Source: Chitinibacter sp. SCUT-21
Lineage (GTDB): Bacteria; Pseudomonadota; Gammaproteobacteria; Burkholderiales; Chitinibacteraceae
Direction of reading: 5' to 3'
DNA: 64,000 nucleotides
Assembly (NCBI GenBank): GCA_041874755.1
Contig: CP102611.1
Coordinates: 1,178,001-1,242,000 of the forward strand
The notes beneath the pieces were generated by a model. It ran no database searches. It worked only from the letters and a program-made list of their open reading frames with translations, and had not been told where the DNA came from. A program made the translations under genes and the position numbers. Positions 38,047-46,338 of the stretch are shown piece by piece; position 1 is the first letter of the stretch, and every line of letters begins with the position of its first letter.

Positions 38047-39678
38047 ATGAGCAACATTATTGAATTGAAAATCCCAGACATCGGCGGCCACGCGGGTGTA
38101 GAAGTTATTGAAGTCTTTGTCAAAGCAGGCGACGTAATCGAGAAAGAGCAATCGTTGATTACTTTGGAAACCGACAAAGCAACGATGGAAGTACCGGCCA
38201 CCGAAGGCGGCGTGGTGAAAGAAATGCGCATCAAAGTGGGCGACAAAGCCTCAGAAGGCGATGTGGTCTTGATGCTGGAAGTGGGCGCGGCAGCTGCTGC
38301 ACCAGCGCCAGCCCCAGCAGCAGCACCCGCAGCTGCGCCAGTTGCAGCTGCTCCTGCAGCAGCGGCCACATCGTCAATTGTTGAAGTGCATGTACCGGAT
38401 ATCGGCAACTTCGACGCGGTTGAAGTAATTGAAGTTAACGTCAAAGTCGGCGACACTGTTGCGCTTGACGACGGCCTGATCACACTGGAATCTGACAAAG
38501 CCAGCATGGAAGTACCATCGACTGCGGCCGGCGTGGTAGAAAGCATCGCCGTTAAAGTGGGCGACAAAGTCGCACAAGGCGCTTTGGTTCTGACCGTACG
38601 TGCTAGCGCAACTGCTGCAGCGCCAGCGGCAGCACCAGTAGCTGCTCCTGCACCTGCAGCAGCGCCAGTTGCGGCGGCTCCAGCCGTGGCAGCTCCGGTT
38701 GCTGCGCCAGCGGCAGTCGCATCTGCACCAGCCAAATTTGACGAAGCCAACTTTAACAAAGCGCACGCTTCACCATCAGTACGCAAATTTGCGCGCGAAT
38801 TGGGCGTGGATTTGAGCAAAGTAGCTGGTAAAGGCCCGAAAGGCCGCATCATGCACGAAGACGTTCAGTCCTTCGTGAAATCAGTGATGACCAGCGCAGT
38901 GGCTTCCTCTTTGGCTGCACCAGCAGCGGCCTCATTGGGCGGCGGCTTGGATCTGTTGCCATGGCCAAAAGTTGATTTTGCCAAATTTGGTCCAATCGAA
39001 ACCAAGCCATTGTCACGCATCAAGAAAATCTCTGGCGCAAACTTGCATCGCAACTGGGTGGTAATCCCGCACGTGACGTTCAACGACGAATGCGATATCA
39101 CCGAGCTGGAAGAATTCCGCAAGCAAGTAGGTAAAGAGTGGGAAAAATCAGGCCTGAAGATCAGCCCATTGGCGTTCATCATCAAGGCTGCGGCTGAAGC
39201 ACTGAAAGCGTTCCCAGAAATGAACTCTTCGCTGGATGGCGACAATCTGGTCTTGAAACAGTACTACCACATCGGCTTTGCAGCCGACACGCCAAACGGC
39301 TTGGTAGTTCCAGTCATCAAAGACGCGGACAAGAAAGGCCTGAAAGAAATTTGCAAAGAGTTGACCGAATTGTCGCTCGCTGCGCGCGAAGGCAAACTCA
39401 AGCCAACCGATATGCAAGGCGCAACGTTCACGATTTCTAGCTTGGGCGGCATCGGCGGAACCAGCTTCACGCCAATCGTGAATGCTCCTGAAGTGGCGAT
39501 CTTGGGCGTTTGCAAATCGCAAATCAAACCAGTTTGGAACGGCAAAGAATTTGCGCCACGCCTGATGTGCCCATTGTCGCTGTCATTCGATCACCGCGTG
39601 ATCGACGGTGCGCAAGCTGGCCGCTTCACCGTGTACATGGGCAAATTGCTCAGCGACGTTCGCCGCTTGATTCTCTAA
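38047..39678 (+). CDS. aceF: Pyruvate dehydrogenase E2, dihydrolipoyl acetyltransferase
   Basis: Carries the swinging lipoyl arms and transfers acetyl groups to CoA. The 543-residue protein starts MSNIIELK (ATG at 38047, AGGA 8 nt upstream). Order of parts: lipoyl domain 1 with lipoylated K44 (TDKATMEV), Ala/Pro linker (81-108), lipoyl domain 2 with K151 (SDKASMEV), second Ala/Pro linker (187-229), peripheral E1/E3-binding domain (about 240-277), and the acetyltransferase core (about 315-543) with active-site H516 in DHRVIDG. Two lipoyl domains here plus one on the neighbouring LpdA is the neisserial pattern. Confidence 0.97.
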   Translation: MSNIIELKIPDIGGHAGVEVIEVFVKAGDVIEKEQSLITLETDKATMEVPATEGGVVKEMRIKVGDKASEGDVVLMLEVGAAAAAPAPAPAAAPAAAPVAAAPAAAATSSIVEVHVPDIGNFDAVEVIEVNVKVGDTVALDDGLITLESDKASMEVPSTAAGVVESIAVKVGDKVAQGALVLTVRASATAAAPAAAPVAAPAPAAAPVAAAPAVAAPVAAPAAVASAPAKFDEANFNKAHASPSVRKFARELGVDLSKVAGKGPKGRIMHEDVQSFVKSVMTSAVASSLAAPAAASLGGGLDLLPWPKVDFAKFGPIETKPLSRIKKISGANLHRNWVVIPHVTFNDECDITELEEFRKQVGKEWEKSGLKISPLAFIIKAAAEALKAFPEMNSSLDGDNLVLKQYYHIGFAADTPNGLVVPVIKDADKKGLKEICKELTELSLAAREGKLKPTDMQGATFTISSLGGIGGTSFTPIVNAPEVAILGVCKSQIKPVWNGKEFAPRLMCPLSLSFDHRVIDGAQAGRFTVYMGKLLSDVRRLIL

Positions 39679-39694
39679 TTCTGCGAGGCGTGAT

Positions 39695-39734
39695 GGGCTA
39701 GGTATTGCTCTGTAGCTTAATACAGACCTAGCCC
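39695..39734 (+). other. Intergenic hairpin between aceF and lpdA
   Basis: An outer 9-bp stem GGGCTAGGT/ACCTAGCCC encloses an inner CTGTA/TACAG stem. No U-tract follows, so it is probably an mRNA-stabilising or processing structure. Confidence 0.6.
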
Positions 39735-39768
39735 CCACCTCATACCCAAGACCTCTCAGGAATAAATG

Positions 39769-41574
39769 ATGAGTAATATTATTGAGTTGAAAGTACCCGA
39801 TATCGGCGGTCATAACGACGTAGCGATTATCGAGTTGTTTGTCAAAGTCGGCGACACCGTTGCAGTCGAAGAAAGTCTGATTACGCTGGAAACCGATAAA
39901 GCGACAATGGAAGTGCCAGCAACGCACGCTGGCGTGATCAAAGAGCTGAAAGTGGCTGTGGGCGATAAAGTGTCTGAAGGCAGCGTGATCGCTATCGTTG
40001 AAGTGGCAGCGAGCGCAGCTGCGCCAGCACCGGCTGCCGCGGCACCAACACCTGCAGCAGCTCCGGCAGCCGCACCTGCCGCCGCACCTGCCGCTGCGCC
40101 AGCAGCTGCACCAATTGCCGGCCAATACGCTGGCGCGGTCGACATGGAAGTGGACATGATGGTCTTGGGCGCAGGCCCTGGCGGCTATTCTGCAGCGTTC
40201 CGCTCGGCTGACTTGGGCATGAAAACCGTGATCGTTGAGCGTTATGGCTCACTGGGCGGCGTATGTTTGAATGTGGGTTGTATTCCATCGAAAGCCCTGC
40301 TGCACAATGCGGCGGTGATCGATGAAGTCGCTCACTTGGCGTCCAACGGGATTAAATTTGGCAAACCAGAAGTCGATATCGATGGTTTGCGTGGCTACAA
40401 AGAAAAAGTGATCAATAAGCTCACTGGCGGTTTGGCTGGCATGGCCAAAATGCGTAAAGTGGAGCACGTGCGCGGGATCGGTACTTTCCTTGATGCCAAC
40501 CACATCGAAGTACAACTGACTTCGGGCACTGGTAAAGATTTGACTGGCGAGAAAAAAGTCATCAAGTTTGCCAAAGCGATTATCGCTGCCGGTTCGCAAG
40601 CGGTGAAATTGCCTTTCATTCCGAACGATCCACGCATCGTTGATTCAACTGGCGCACTGGAGCTGAAATCAGTACCAAAACGCATGTTGATTATCGGCGG
40701 CGGTATTATCGGTCTGGAAATGGGTACTGTGTACTCAACACTGGGCGCGCGTCTGGACGTGGTTGAGTTGTCTGACGGCCTGATGCAAGGCGCGGATCGC
40801 GATCTGGTGAAAGTATGGCAAGACTGGAATAAACACCGTTTTGACAACATCATGTTGCAATCGAAAACCACTAGCATCACGCCGAAAGAAGACGGCATCT
40901 GGGTAACGTTTGAAGGCCCGAAAGCCCCTGCCGAAGCACAGTGCTACGACTTGGTACTGTACTCAACTGGTCGCTCGCCAAACGGCAAGAAAATCGGCGC
41001 GGAAAACGCTGGCGTGATTGTGGACGAGCGTGGCTTTATCGCCGTTGACAAGCAAATGCGCACCAACGTGCCGCACATCTTCGCGATTGGCGACTTGGTC
41101 GGCCAACCGATGTTGGCGCACAAAGCCGTACACGAAGCGCACGTTGCGGCGGAAAACGCTGCGGATCACAAAGCCTACTTCGACGCGCGCGTGATTCCAG
41201 GCGTAGCCTACACCGACCCAGAAGTGGCTTGGGTTGGTTTGACTGAAGATCAAGCGAAAAAAGACGGCATCAAGATCACCAAGGGCGTATTCCCATGGGC
41301 CGCTTCTGGCCGTGCGATTGCCAATGGTCGCGATGAAGGCTTTACCAAGCTGATTTTTGACGCAGAAAACGGCCAAATCCTCGGCGGCGCGATTGTTGGA
41401 CCACACGCTGGCGATATGATCGGTGAAGTGTGTCTCGGTATCGAAATGGGCGCGGACGCAGTCGACATCGGCAAAACCATCCACCCTCACCCAACGATGG
41501 GCGAGTCAATTGGTATGGCAGCCGAAGTGGCCAAAGGCGTATGTACCGATTTGCCACCACAGCGCAAAAAATAA
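39769..41574 (+). CDS. lpdA: Dihydrolipoyl dehydrogenase with N-terminal lipoyl domain (E3)
   Basis: Reoxidises dihydrolipoamide with FAD and NAD in the pyruvate dehydrogenase complex. The 601-residue protein begins with a lipoyl domain (1-80, K44 in TDKATMEV), then an Ala/Pro linker (80-118). The flavoprotein part has the FAD motif GAGPGG (134-139), redox-active C166/C171 (CLNVGC), a second Rossmann motif ([10 protein letters not shown]) and [10 protein letters not shown] with the active-site His/Glu near the C-terminus. ATG at 39769 is spaced 7 nt from AGGA; an ATG directly before it (39766) is closer and gives one extra Met. Confidence 0.96.
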   Translation: MSNIIELKVPDIGGHNDVAIIELFVKVGDTVAVEESLITLETDKATMEVPATHAGVIKELKVAVGDKVSEGSVIAIVEVAASAAAPAPAAAAPTPAAAPAAAPAAAPAAAPAAAPIAGQYAGAVDMEVDMMVLGAGPGGYSAAFRSADLGMKTVIVERYGSLGGVCLNVGCIPSKALLHNAAVIDEVAHLASNGIKFGKPEVDIDGLRGYKEKVINKLTGGLAGMAKMRKVEHVRGIGTFLDANHIEVQLTSGTGKDLTGEKKVIKFAKAIIAAGSQAVKLPFIPNDPRIVDSTGALELKSVPKRMLIIGGGIIGLEMGTVYSTLGARLDVVELSDGLMQGADRDLVKVWQDWNKHRFDNIMLQSKTTSITPKEDGIWVTFEGPKAPAEAQCYDLVLYSTGRSPNGKKIGAENAGVIVDERGFIAVDKQMRTNVPHIFAIGDLVGQPMLAHKAVHEAHVAAENAADHKAYFDARVIPGVAYTDPEVAWVGLTEDQAKKDGIKITKGVFPWAASGRAIANGRDEGFTKLIFDAENGQILGGAIVGPHAGDMIGEVCLGIEMGADAVDIGKTIHPHPTMGESIGMAAEVAKGVCTDLPPQRKK

Positions 41575-41594
41575 GCAGCATTTTACGCAGTCGC

Positions 41595-41626
41595 AAAAAA
41601 ACCACGACCTAGGTCGTGGTTTTTTT
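41595..41626. terminator. Strong bidirectional terminator after lpdA
   Basis: A perfect 16-bp palindrome, AAAAAAACCACGACCT and its complement (41595-41610 with 41611-41626). The outer A-U pairs supply a U-tract in both directions. It ends the aceE-aceF-lpdA operon. Confidence 0.92.
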
Positions 41627-41883
41627 ATGCCGCTTTTGCCGGTGGAAGGGGCATTTTTTGCCACCTTTCAGCTCAGACGCCGGTATTTGCCGGTCACATC
41701 GAAGCAAAAAGCGATCTAACTCTCCAAAATATGCAACACTTTTCGTAGCAGTAGCGCTATAAAAACAAGGGTATATTTCCAAACACCAATCAAATCAATG
41801 CAAAAATGAAAATACCCAATAGGTGTACAAAATTGATTAGCAAGAATCTGCATCAAATCAGTGCTATTTTTGTCGCACTGCAA

Positions 41884-41910
41884 TAAATTACAAAAACAAT
41901 CTGCCGATAG
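41884..41910 (+). promoter_or_regulatory. Sigma-28 (FliA)-type promoter
   Basis: TAAA (41884-41887), exactly 15 bp, then GCCGATAG (41903-41910). The consensus is TAAA-N15-GCCGATAA, so 11 of 12 defined positions match. Predicted transcription start about 41917. The 62-codon gene begins 62 bp after the -10 element. Confidence 0.6.
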
Positions 41911-41921
41911 TATTTTTAATT

Positions 41922-41937
41922 CGGCACGTTTTTTGCA
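41922..41937 (+). promoter_or_regulatory. Sigma-54 (RpoN)-type promoter
   Basis: CGGCACGTTTTTTGCA against consensus TGGCACGN4TTGCA: only the first base differs. The invariant GG and GC are 10 bp apart. Predicted start about 41948, leaving a 25-nt leader with GGAG at 41961 before the ATG at 41973. Confidence 0.7.
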
Positions 41938-41972
41938 TCGGCAGGGTGTAAAGATAAAATGGAGTTGGGATC

Positions 41973-42161
41973 ATGGTTCAATTTGATTTACTCAACGAGG
42001 CCAACAATAAGCAGCAATCCAAAGCACGTTTAAGTGATGAAATCACTTCGGAGCTTGAACAGTGTATTGAGCTGTGTGCCAAGCTCAAAATTGACTTCTA
42101 CGATTGCCTTGCTCATGCGCGCATCGAATACGAAAAACATCTGCGTGACGCGCAACATTAA
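41973..42161 (+). CDS. Small soluble protein of unknown function (62 residues), predicted RpoN/FliA-controlled
   Basis: I do not recognise this 62-residue protein. It is hydrophilic, has no signal peptide or membrane segment, and is predicted mostly helical, with a heptad-like acidic stretch (SDEITSELEQCIELCAKLKI) and two cysteines three apart in that helix (C..LC) plus one later. GGAG lies 8 nt before the ATG. It stands alone between the lpdA terminator and a bidirectional terminator shared with the tRNA cluster. Its upstream region holds sigma-28- and sigma-54-type promoter sequences, which points to the flagellar or motility programme. That role is inference from the promoters only. Confidence 0.75.
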   Translation: MVQFDLLNEANNKQQSKARLSDEITSELEQCIELCAKLKIDFYDCLAHARIEYEKHLRDAQH

Positions 42162-42174
42162 GTCTTAGCAATAC

Positions 42175-42201
42175 AAAAAGCCACCCGAAGGTGGCTTTTT
42201 T
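42175..42201. terminator. Bidirectional terminator between the 62-codon gene and the tRNA cluster
   Basis: A perfect 11-bp stem (42175-42185 with 42190-42200, CGAA loop) with five outer A-U pairs in each direction. Confidence 0.9.
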
Positions 42202-42207
42202 GAATTT

Positions 42208-42282
42208 TGGCGTCCCCACGGGGAATCGAACCCCGGCCGCCGCCGTGAAAGGGCAGTGTTCTAACCGCTAAACTATAGGGAC
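42208..42282 (-). tRNA. tRNA-Glu (UUC)
   Basis: A 75-nt cloverleaf with encoded CCA. The anticodon loop is CTTTCAC (anticodon UUC), the T loop GGTTCGATTCC, and the acceptor stem GTCCCTA/TGGGGAC pairs with one G-U. It is the last tRNA of the cluster and precedes the terminator by 7 bp. Confidence 0.95.
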
Positions 42283-42338
42283 TTACTAACTAAGCTGCGC
42301 ATTCTACCGCAGTTTTACTACACTTACAACGCTTTTTT

Positions 42339-42414
42339 TGGCGTCCCCACGGGGATTCGAACCCCGGTTATCGCCGTGAAAGGGCGGTGTCCTAGGCCTC
42401 TAGACGATGGGGAC
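42339..42414 (-). tRNA. tRNA-Glu (UUC), second copy
   Basis: A 76-nt cloverleaf with encoded CCA and the same UUC anticodon. The T-arm is the same, but D-arm and variable-loop bases differ from the other copy, so it is not a simple recent duplicate. Confidence 0.96.
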
Positions 42415-42464
42415 TGCGTACTACGAATTACATGTCTAAAGGCAAACACACAACTCTGTTTCTT

Positions 42465-42540
<76 letters not shown>

Positions 42541-42553
42541 AAAAGAGATGCGC

Positions 42554-42582
42554 ATATTAAAGTCCCCACCGCAACTCGTCAA
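42554..42582 (-). promoter_or_regulatory. Sigma-70 promoter of the tRNA Ala-Glu-Glu cluster
   Basis: On the minus strand TTGACG (42577-42582), a 17-bp spacer, then TAATAT (42554-42559). Predicted start about 42547, seven bases before mature tRNA-Ala. A GC-rich discriminator follows, as usual for stringently controlled stable RNA promoters. Confidence 0.8.
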
Positions 42583-42600
42583 GCCCCTAGTAGCAAAATT

Positions 42601-43401
42601 CTAGATTGGCGCCCACCAGTACGCATCGCTTTCCACATCTTGTTCCAGCACTTTGGTGTCGGGAAAGTTTTTCAGCAAAACGCGCTTGGCATCATCGCGA
42701 TAATCAGTCATGCCGAGTTTATCGTAAGCATGGTACATCAAGCCCAACGCACCTTCGACTTGCTTGGTGTGGCTGTAGTTATCGATCAGCGCTTTACCGC
42801 GATTAGCCGCCGCCAAATACGCGCCACGTTTGTAGTAGTAACGGCCGACGTGCAGCTCATAATTAGCCAAAGCGCCAATCAAATAACCCATACGCAATTG
42901 GGCGTCTTTGCTGTACTTACTATCTGGAAACCGCTGCACCAGCTCGCGGAATGAGTTGTACGATTCTTTTGCCGATTTCGGGTCACGCTCAGACATATCT
43001 TGCTTCGCAAGACTAGACATAAAGCCCTGTGATTCGTTAAATGTCACCAGCCCTTTTAAATACATCGCGTAATCCAAGCTTGGATGCGTTGGATACTGCT
43101 TCATAAAACGATCAAGCGAAGCGAGTGCTAAAGCCGGCTCGTCGAACTTATAGTTGTTATATGCGATTTCTAGCTGAGCTTGTTGTGCATATTTACCATA
43201 CGGATAGCGCGCTTCTAGGCGCTCAAAATATTCGTTGGATTTTTTGTAATCTTTACTGGCTTGCTGAGATTTGGCTTCTGAAAACAACTTGTCCGCAGAC
43301 CAATCTTTCGTTTCATCATTGGTCGTACCGGTACTGGCACAACCAACCATTAAGCTAAACAGCAAGGCAGAAACGACGATTCGAGGTAGAATCTTATTCA
43401 T
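42601..43401 (-). CDS. bamD: Outer membrane assembly lipoprotein BamD
   Basis: A 266-residue lipoprotein of the BAM complex, which inserts beta-barrel proteins such as the porins of this window. The signal peptide ends in the lipobox LMVGC with C21. The body has TPR-type helical repeats typical of BamD/ComL (ARYPYGKYAQQAQLEIAY, RFMKQYPTHPSLDYAMYLKGL, RFPDSKYSKDAQLRM). The start ATG overlaps the divergent rluD start, so the promoter lies inside rluD; GGA lies about 8 nt upstream. Confidence 0.94.
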   Translation of the reverse strand: MNKILPRIVVSALLFSLMVGCASTGTTNDETKDWSADKLFSEAKSQQASKDYKKSNEYFERLEARYPYGKYAQQAQLEIAYNNYKFDEPALALASLDRFMKQYPTHPSLDYAMYLKGLVTFNESQGFMSSLAKQDMSERDPKSAKESYNSFRELVQRFPDSKYSKDAQLRMGYLIGALANYELHVGRYYYKRGAYLAAANRGKALIDNYSHTKQVEGALGLMYHAYDKLGMTDYRDDAKRVLLKNFPDTKVLEQDVESDAYWWAPI

Positions 43402-44455
43402 GATGCAATCCGATATTGAACTCGACGATTATAACGACTTCTCAGACACCCGTGTCTTAACTGTGCCCGCTGATTTGGCAGGCATGCGACTGGACGCGGC
43501 ACTGGCGAAGATTTTGCCTGATTTTTCACGCTCACGCTTGGCTACTTGGATCAAAGACGAACAAGTGATGCTCGATGGCGCACCCGCCACGACCAAAACC
43601 AAGGTCTGGGGCGGCGAAACGCTCACGGTTAACGTACAAGCCGACCCAAACGAAGTGGCCTTCACCGCGGAAGATATCCCGCTGGACGTCATTTATGAAG
43701 ATGACGCGCTGATCGTGATCAACAAGCCCGCCGGCTTAGTGGTCCACCCCGGCAGCGGCAATTGGGACGGCACGCTGCTCAACGCCCTACTCTTTCATTA
43801 CCCCGAAGTACGCCAAATTCCGCGTGCCGGCATTGTTCACCGCTTAGATAAGGACACCAGCGGTTTAATGGTCGTTGCACGCACACTGCCCGCTCAAAAT
43901 AATTTAGTGCAACAGCTACAAGCCCGTACCGTCAAACGCCACTATTTGGCCGTGGCGCGCGGCAATATTAAACGCGATGGCACCGTGGATGAGCCGATTG
44001 GCCGCCACCCGAAAGATCGCACCAAAATGGCGGTGATTCATAGCGGTAAAGAATCAATCACGCACTACTTGGTGCTGGAAAAATTTGCCGACTACACGCT
44101 GATCGAATGTCGCCTGGAAACTGGCCGCACGCACCAGATTCGTGTGCATATGGCACATATCAAGCATTCGCTCGCGGCCGATCAGGTTTATGGCACGCCA
44201 CCGAAGCTCGATATTTCGCCCGAAGTGCGCATGGCCTTGGAAGAACTCAATCGCCAAGCGCTGCACGCGCGCAAACTCTCGCTCGTACACCCAGTCAGCG
44301 GCAAGACGATGGAATGGAAAGCGCCGATTCCGCACGATCTGGAACAGCTAATCTTCACGCTGCGCGCAGATCAAGAATTGGCGAATGACACCTACGACGA
44401 AGACGACGATGAAGACGACGATCACGATTGCGAAATCATTTACGTTCGGGACTAA
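43400..44455 (+). CDS. rluD: 23S rRNA pseudouridine synthase RluD
   Basis: Converts uridines 1911/1915/1917 (E. coli numbering) in helix 69 of 23S rRNA. The protein of about 352 residues has an N-terminal S4 RNA-binding domain (about 28-85) and the catalytic aspartate D150 in HRLDKDTSG, with RTHQIRVH later. The last 25 residues are strikingly acidic (EDDDEDDDHD). Two ATG codons in a row (43400, 43403) are possible; both overlap or abut the divergent bamD ATG. GAGG lies 13 nt upstream. pgeF follows 3 bp later. Confidence 0.93.
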   Translation: MMQSDIELDDYNDFSDTRVLTVPADLAGMRLDAALAKILPDFSRSRLATWIKDEQVMLDGAPATTKTKVWGGETLTVNVQADPNEVAFTAEDIPLDVIYEDDALIVINKPAGLVVHPGSGNWDGTLLNALLFHYPEVRQIPRAGIVHRLDKDTSGLMVVARTLPAQNNLVQQLQARTVKRHYLAVARGNIKRDGTVDEPIGRHPKDRTKMAVIHSGKESITHYLVLEKFADYTLIECRLETGRTHQIRVHMAHIKHSLAADQVYGTPPKLDISPEVRMALEELNRQALHARKLSLVHPVSGKTMEWKAPIPHDLEQLIFTLRADQELANDTYDEDDDEDDDHDCEIIYVRD

Positions 44456-44458
44456 ACC

Positions 44459-45247
44459 GTGACCTCGCTGCCGCCTAACGCACTACACTGCTTCACCCCA
44501 GATTGGCCCGCGCCTGCCAACGTCAAAGCCTTGCAAACCACGCGCAATGGTTTTGGATTCGGCTTTACAGGGGATGCTGCAAGCGATCGCGGTGGCGTCA
44601 GCTTAGCGCCGTATGATCGCTTTAACCTCGGCAGCCACGTCAATGACGACCCTGCTCACGTCGCCGCCAATCGTGCACTATTAACACAGGCCTTGCCGCA
44701 AGCACCGGCGTGGCTTAATCAAGTGCACGGCATCCATGTCGTCGATGCAGCCAGCATCAGCGAGCCTGTTGACGCCGATGCGAGCTACACCCACCAGCGT
44801 GGCGCAGTCAGCGTCGTAATGACCGCCGACTGCCTGCCACTACTGTTTTGTGATCGCGCCGGCACGGTGGTCGCAGCGGCGCACGCGGGTTGGCGTGGTC
44901 TGTGTAATGGCGTGATTGAAGCGACGGTCGCCAAAATGGATTGCCCTGCCAGCGACATCCTCGTCTGGCTCGGCCCTGCCATCGGCCCAAGCGCCTTTGA
45001 AGTCGGCGACGAAGTGCGCGCCGCTTTTATGGCGATCGATGCACAAGCCGAACTAGCCTTCAAGAAACAAGACGGGGGTAAATGGCTGGCGGACATCAAC
45101 CTATTGGCTCGCCAGCGATTACATACCCTAGGTATTACTGCGATTTATGGTGGCGATCAATGCACCGTAACACAAGCTGAAACTTATTTTAGCTATCGTC
45201 GCGACGGGCAAACAGGAAGACTAGCGAGTTTGATCTGGCTTGAGTAA
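44459..45247 (+). CDS. pgeF: Peptidoglycan editing factor PgeF (YfiH, laccase-domain)
   Basis: A 262-residue protein of the YfiH/PgeF family. The conserved metal-site segments are visible: NQVHG, TADCLPLLF, AHAGWRG, and C-terminal DQCT. PgeF prevents misincorporation of L-Ser into peptidoglycan stem peptides; related proteins act as purine nucleoside enzymes. Translation begins at GTG (44459-44461) 3 bp after rluD, the normal rluD-pgeF arrangement. Confidence 0.93.
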   Translation: MTSLPPNALHCFTPDWPAPANVKALQTTRNGFGFGFTGDAASDRGGVSLAPYDRFNLGSHVNDDPAHVAANRALLTQALPQAPAWLNQVHGIHVVDAASISEPVDADASYTHQRGAVSVVMTADCLPLLFCDRAGTVVAAAHAGWRGLCNGVIEATVAKMDCPASDILVWLGPAIGPSAFEVGDEVRAAFMAIDAQAELAFKKQDGGKWLADINLLARQRLHTLGITAIYGGDQCTVTQAETYFSYRRDGQTGRLASLIWLE

Positions 45248-45260
45248 GCCATCGGGCAGC

Positions 45261-45290
45261 TGAGAATCGTTTTCAAGCAGACGATTTTCG
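45261..45290 (+). terminator. Possible weak terminator after pgeF
   Basis: A 6-bp stem AATCGT/ACGATT with a 10-nt loop is followed by TTTTC. It is short and may be incidental. Confidence 0.3.
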
Positions 45291-45296
45291 CTGTTT

Positions 45297-45313
45297 ATGC
45301 TACAGTGTTGCAT
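45297..45313 (+). promoter_or_regulatory. 17-bp palindromic operator upstream of the ZIP gene
   Basis: ATGCTACAGTGTTGCAT is palindromic about its central G at 7 of 8 pairs. The same core ACAGTGTTGCAT recurs at 47243-47259. It lies 18 bp before the ZIP start. It resembles the Zur box pattern ATGTTAYANTRTAACAT, so Zur is a candidate regulator. Confidence 0.5.
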
Positions 45314-45331
45314 CTGCAGGATTTTTTACCG

Positions 45332-46270
45332 ATGTCAACACTAAGCTGGATCATTACAATGAGCCTGCTGGGCTCTTTGCTCAGCGTGGCCTCGGCCGCC
45401 GCGATGGCGTATTTCGCGAAACCCAATTGGATTCCCAAACTTGTCTCATTTGCCGTCGGCTCTTTGCTGGCCGCGGTGTTCCTCGAGATTTTGCCGCACG
45501 CCTTTGGTAGTCATGGCGGGCATGAAGGCCATGCGCATGGCGAAACTGAGCTGTCATTGTTAAATGACGTGCATCATGCCGCTTCACAGACCGTTCAAGC
45601 GGTGGCGGAACACGCACCGCACGCTAGCCCAGAAGCGATTTCGGTGACAATTTTGCTCGGCATTTTCATCTTTTTCATCATGGAAAAGCTGGTGATCTGG
45701 CGGCATTGCCATCACGAGTCGTGTGAAGAATTGGAAGGCCACACGCACGAACATAGCCACGAACATCATCATGGTCATTCGCACGGCCATTCACATGGCC
45801 ATAGCCACGGCAACGAGCACGGCCGCGCTGGCATGATGATTATGGTGGGCGATACGCTGCATAATTTCTTGGATGGCGCGGTGATTGCGGCGGCGTTTAT
45901 GGCCGATACTTCGGTCGGCATTGCAACCGCGGTGGCGATTATTGCGCACGAAATTCCGCAAGAAGTCGGCGATTTTATCGTGCTGTTGCATTCGGGCTAT
46001 AGCAAAGCCAAGGCGCTGCTGTTTAATTTGCTGTCGTCGCTGGCGGCGCTGGCGGGTGGTTTGCTGGCGTATTTCTCGCTCAGCGTGGTTGAAACTGCGC
46101 AGCCCTACTTGCTCGCGCTGGGCGCGTCTAGCCTAATTTATGTCGCGATTGCCGACTTGATCCCGACCCTACACAAACGCCCGCATATTAAAGACACAAT
46201 CTACCAAGTGTTACTGATGGTGGCCGGTGCGATGCCGATTGCGCTAGTGCATCACTTTATGCCGCACTAA
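45332..46270 (+). CDS. ZIP-family divalent metal transporter
   Basis: A 312-residue inner-membrane transporter, probably for zinc. Eight-helix ZIP features: HNFLDGAVIAAAF in helix 4 and HEIPQEVGDFIVLLHSG in helix 5 carry the metal-site His/Glu residues. The loop before helix 4 is very rich in histidine (about 135-168, repeated GHSHGHSH), a likely metal-sensing or buffering loop. The start is ATG at 45332 (MSTLSW) with AGGA 10 nt upstream; a GTG at 45305 lies inside the operator region. An operator-like palindrome immediately upstream suggests metal control. Confidence 0.9.
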   Translation: MSTLSWIITMSLLGSLLSVASAAAMAYFAKPNWIPKLVSFAVGSLLAAVFLEILPHAFGSHGGHEGHAHGETELSLLNDVHHAASQTVQAVAEHAPHASPEAISVTILLGIFIFFIMEKLVIWRHCHHESCEELEGHTHEHSHEHHHGHSHGHSHGHSHGNEHGRAGMMIMVGDTLHNFLDGAVIAAAFMADTSVGIATAVAIIAHEIPQEVGDFIVLLHSGYSKAKALLFNLLSSLAALAGGLLAYFSLSVVETAQPYLLALGASSLIYVAIADLIPTLHKRPHIKDTIYQVLLMVAGAMPIALVHHFMPH

Positions 46271-46291
46271 AATACACCGGCACGTATCAAG

Positions 46292-46321
46292 ACAAAGGCC
46301 AATCTAAGATTGGCCTTTATT
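46292..46321. terminator. Bidirectional terminator between the ZIP and GNAT genes
   Basis: A 12-bp inverted repeat AAAGGCCAATCT/AGATTGGCCTTT (46294-46305 with 46307-46318) with A- and T-rich flanks, placed between two converging genes. Confidence 0.8.
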
Positions 46322-46338
46322 CATATACCCCTAGTAAA

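Larger units (their letters stand above)
41627..41972 (+). other. 346-bp upstream region of the 62-codon gene
   Basis: No gene-like frame is present. The distal half is AT-rich and shows no clear repeat. The last 90 bp hold a sigma-28-like promoter (41884-41910) and a sigma-54-like promoter (41922-41937), listed separately. Confidence 0.6.

Noticed and set aside
38280..38720. Tandem DNA repeats in aceF and lpdA
   Set aside because: The repeated GCA/GCG/CCA bases encode normal Ala/Pro hinges of lipoyl enzymes, with no fixed repeat unit.
37953..38852. 299-codon minus-strand frame opposite aceF
   Set aside because: Its Ala-rich sequence is the reverse reading of the Ala/Pro linkers of aceF.
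42300..42325. HexR-like sequence between the two tRNA-Glu genes
   Set aside because: The minus strand reads TGTAGTAAAACTGCG, 13 of 15 consensus positions, but it is inside a tRNA transcript, not a promoter.
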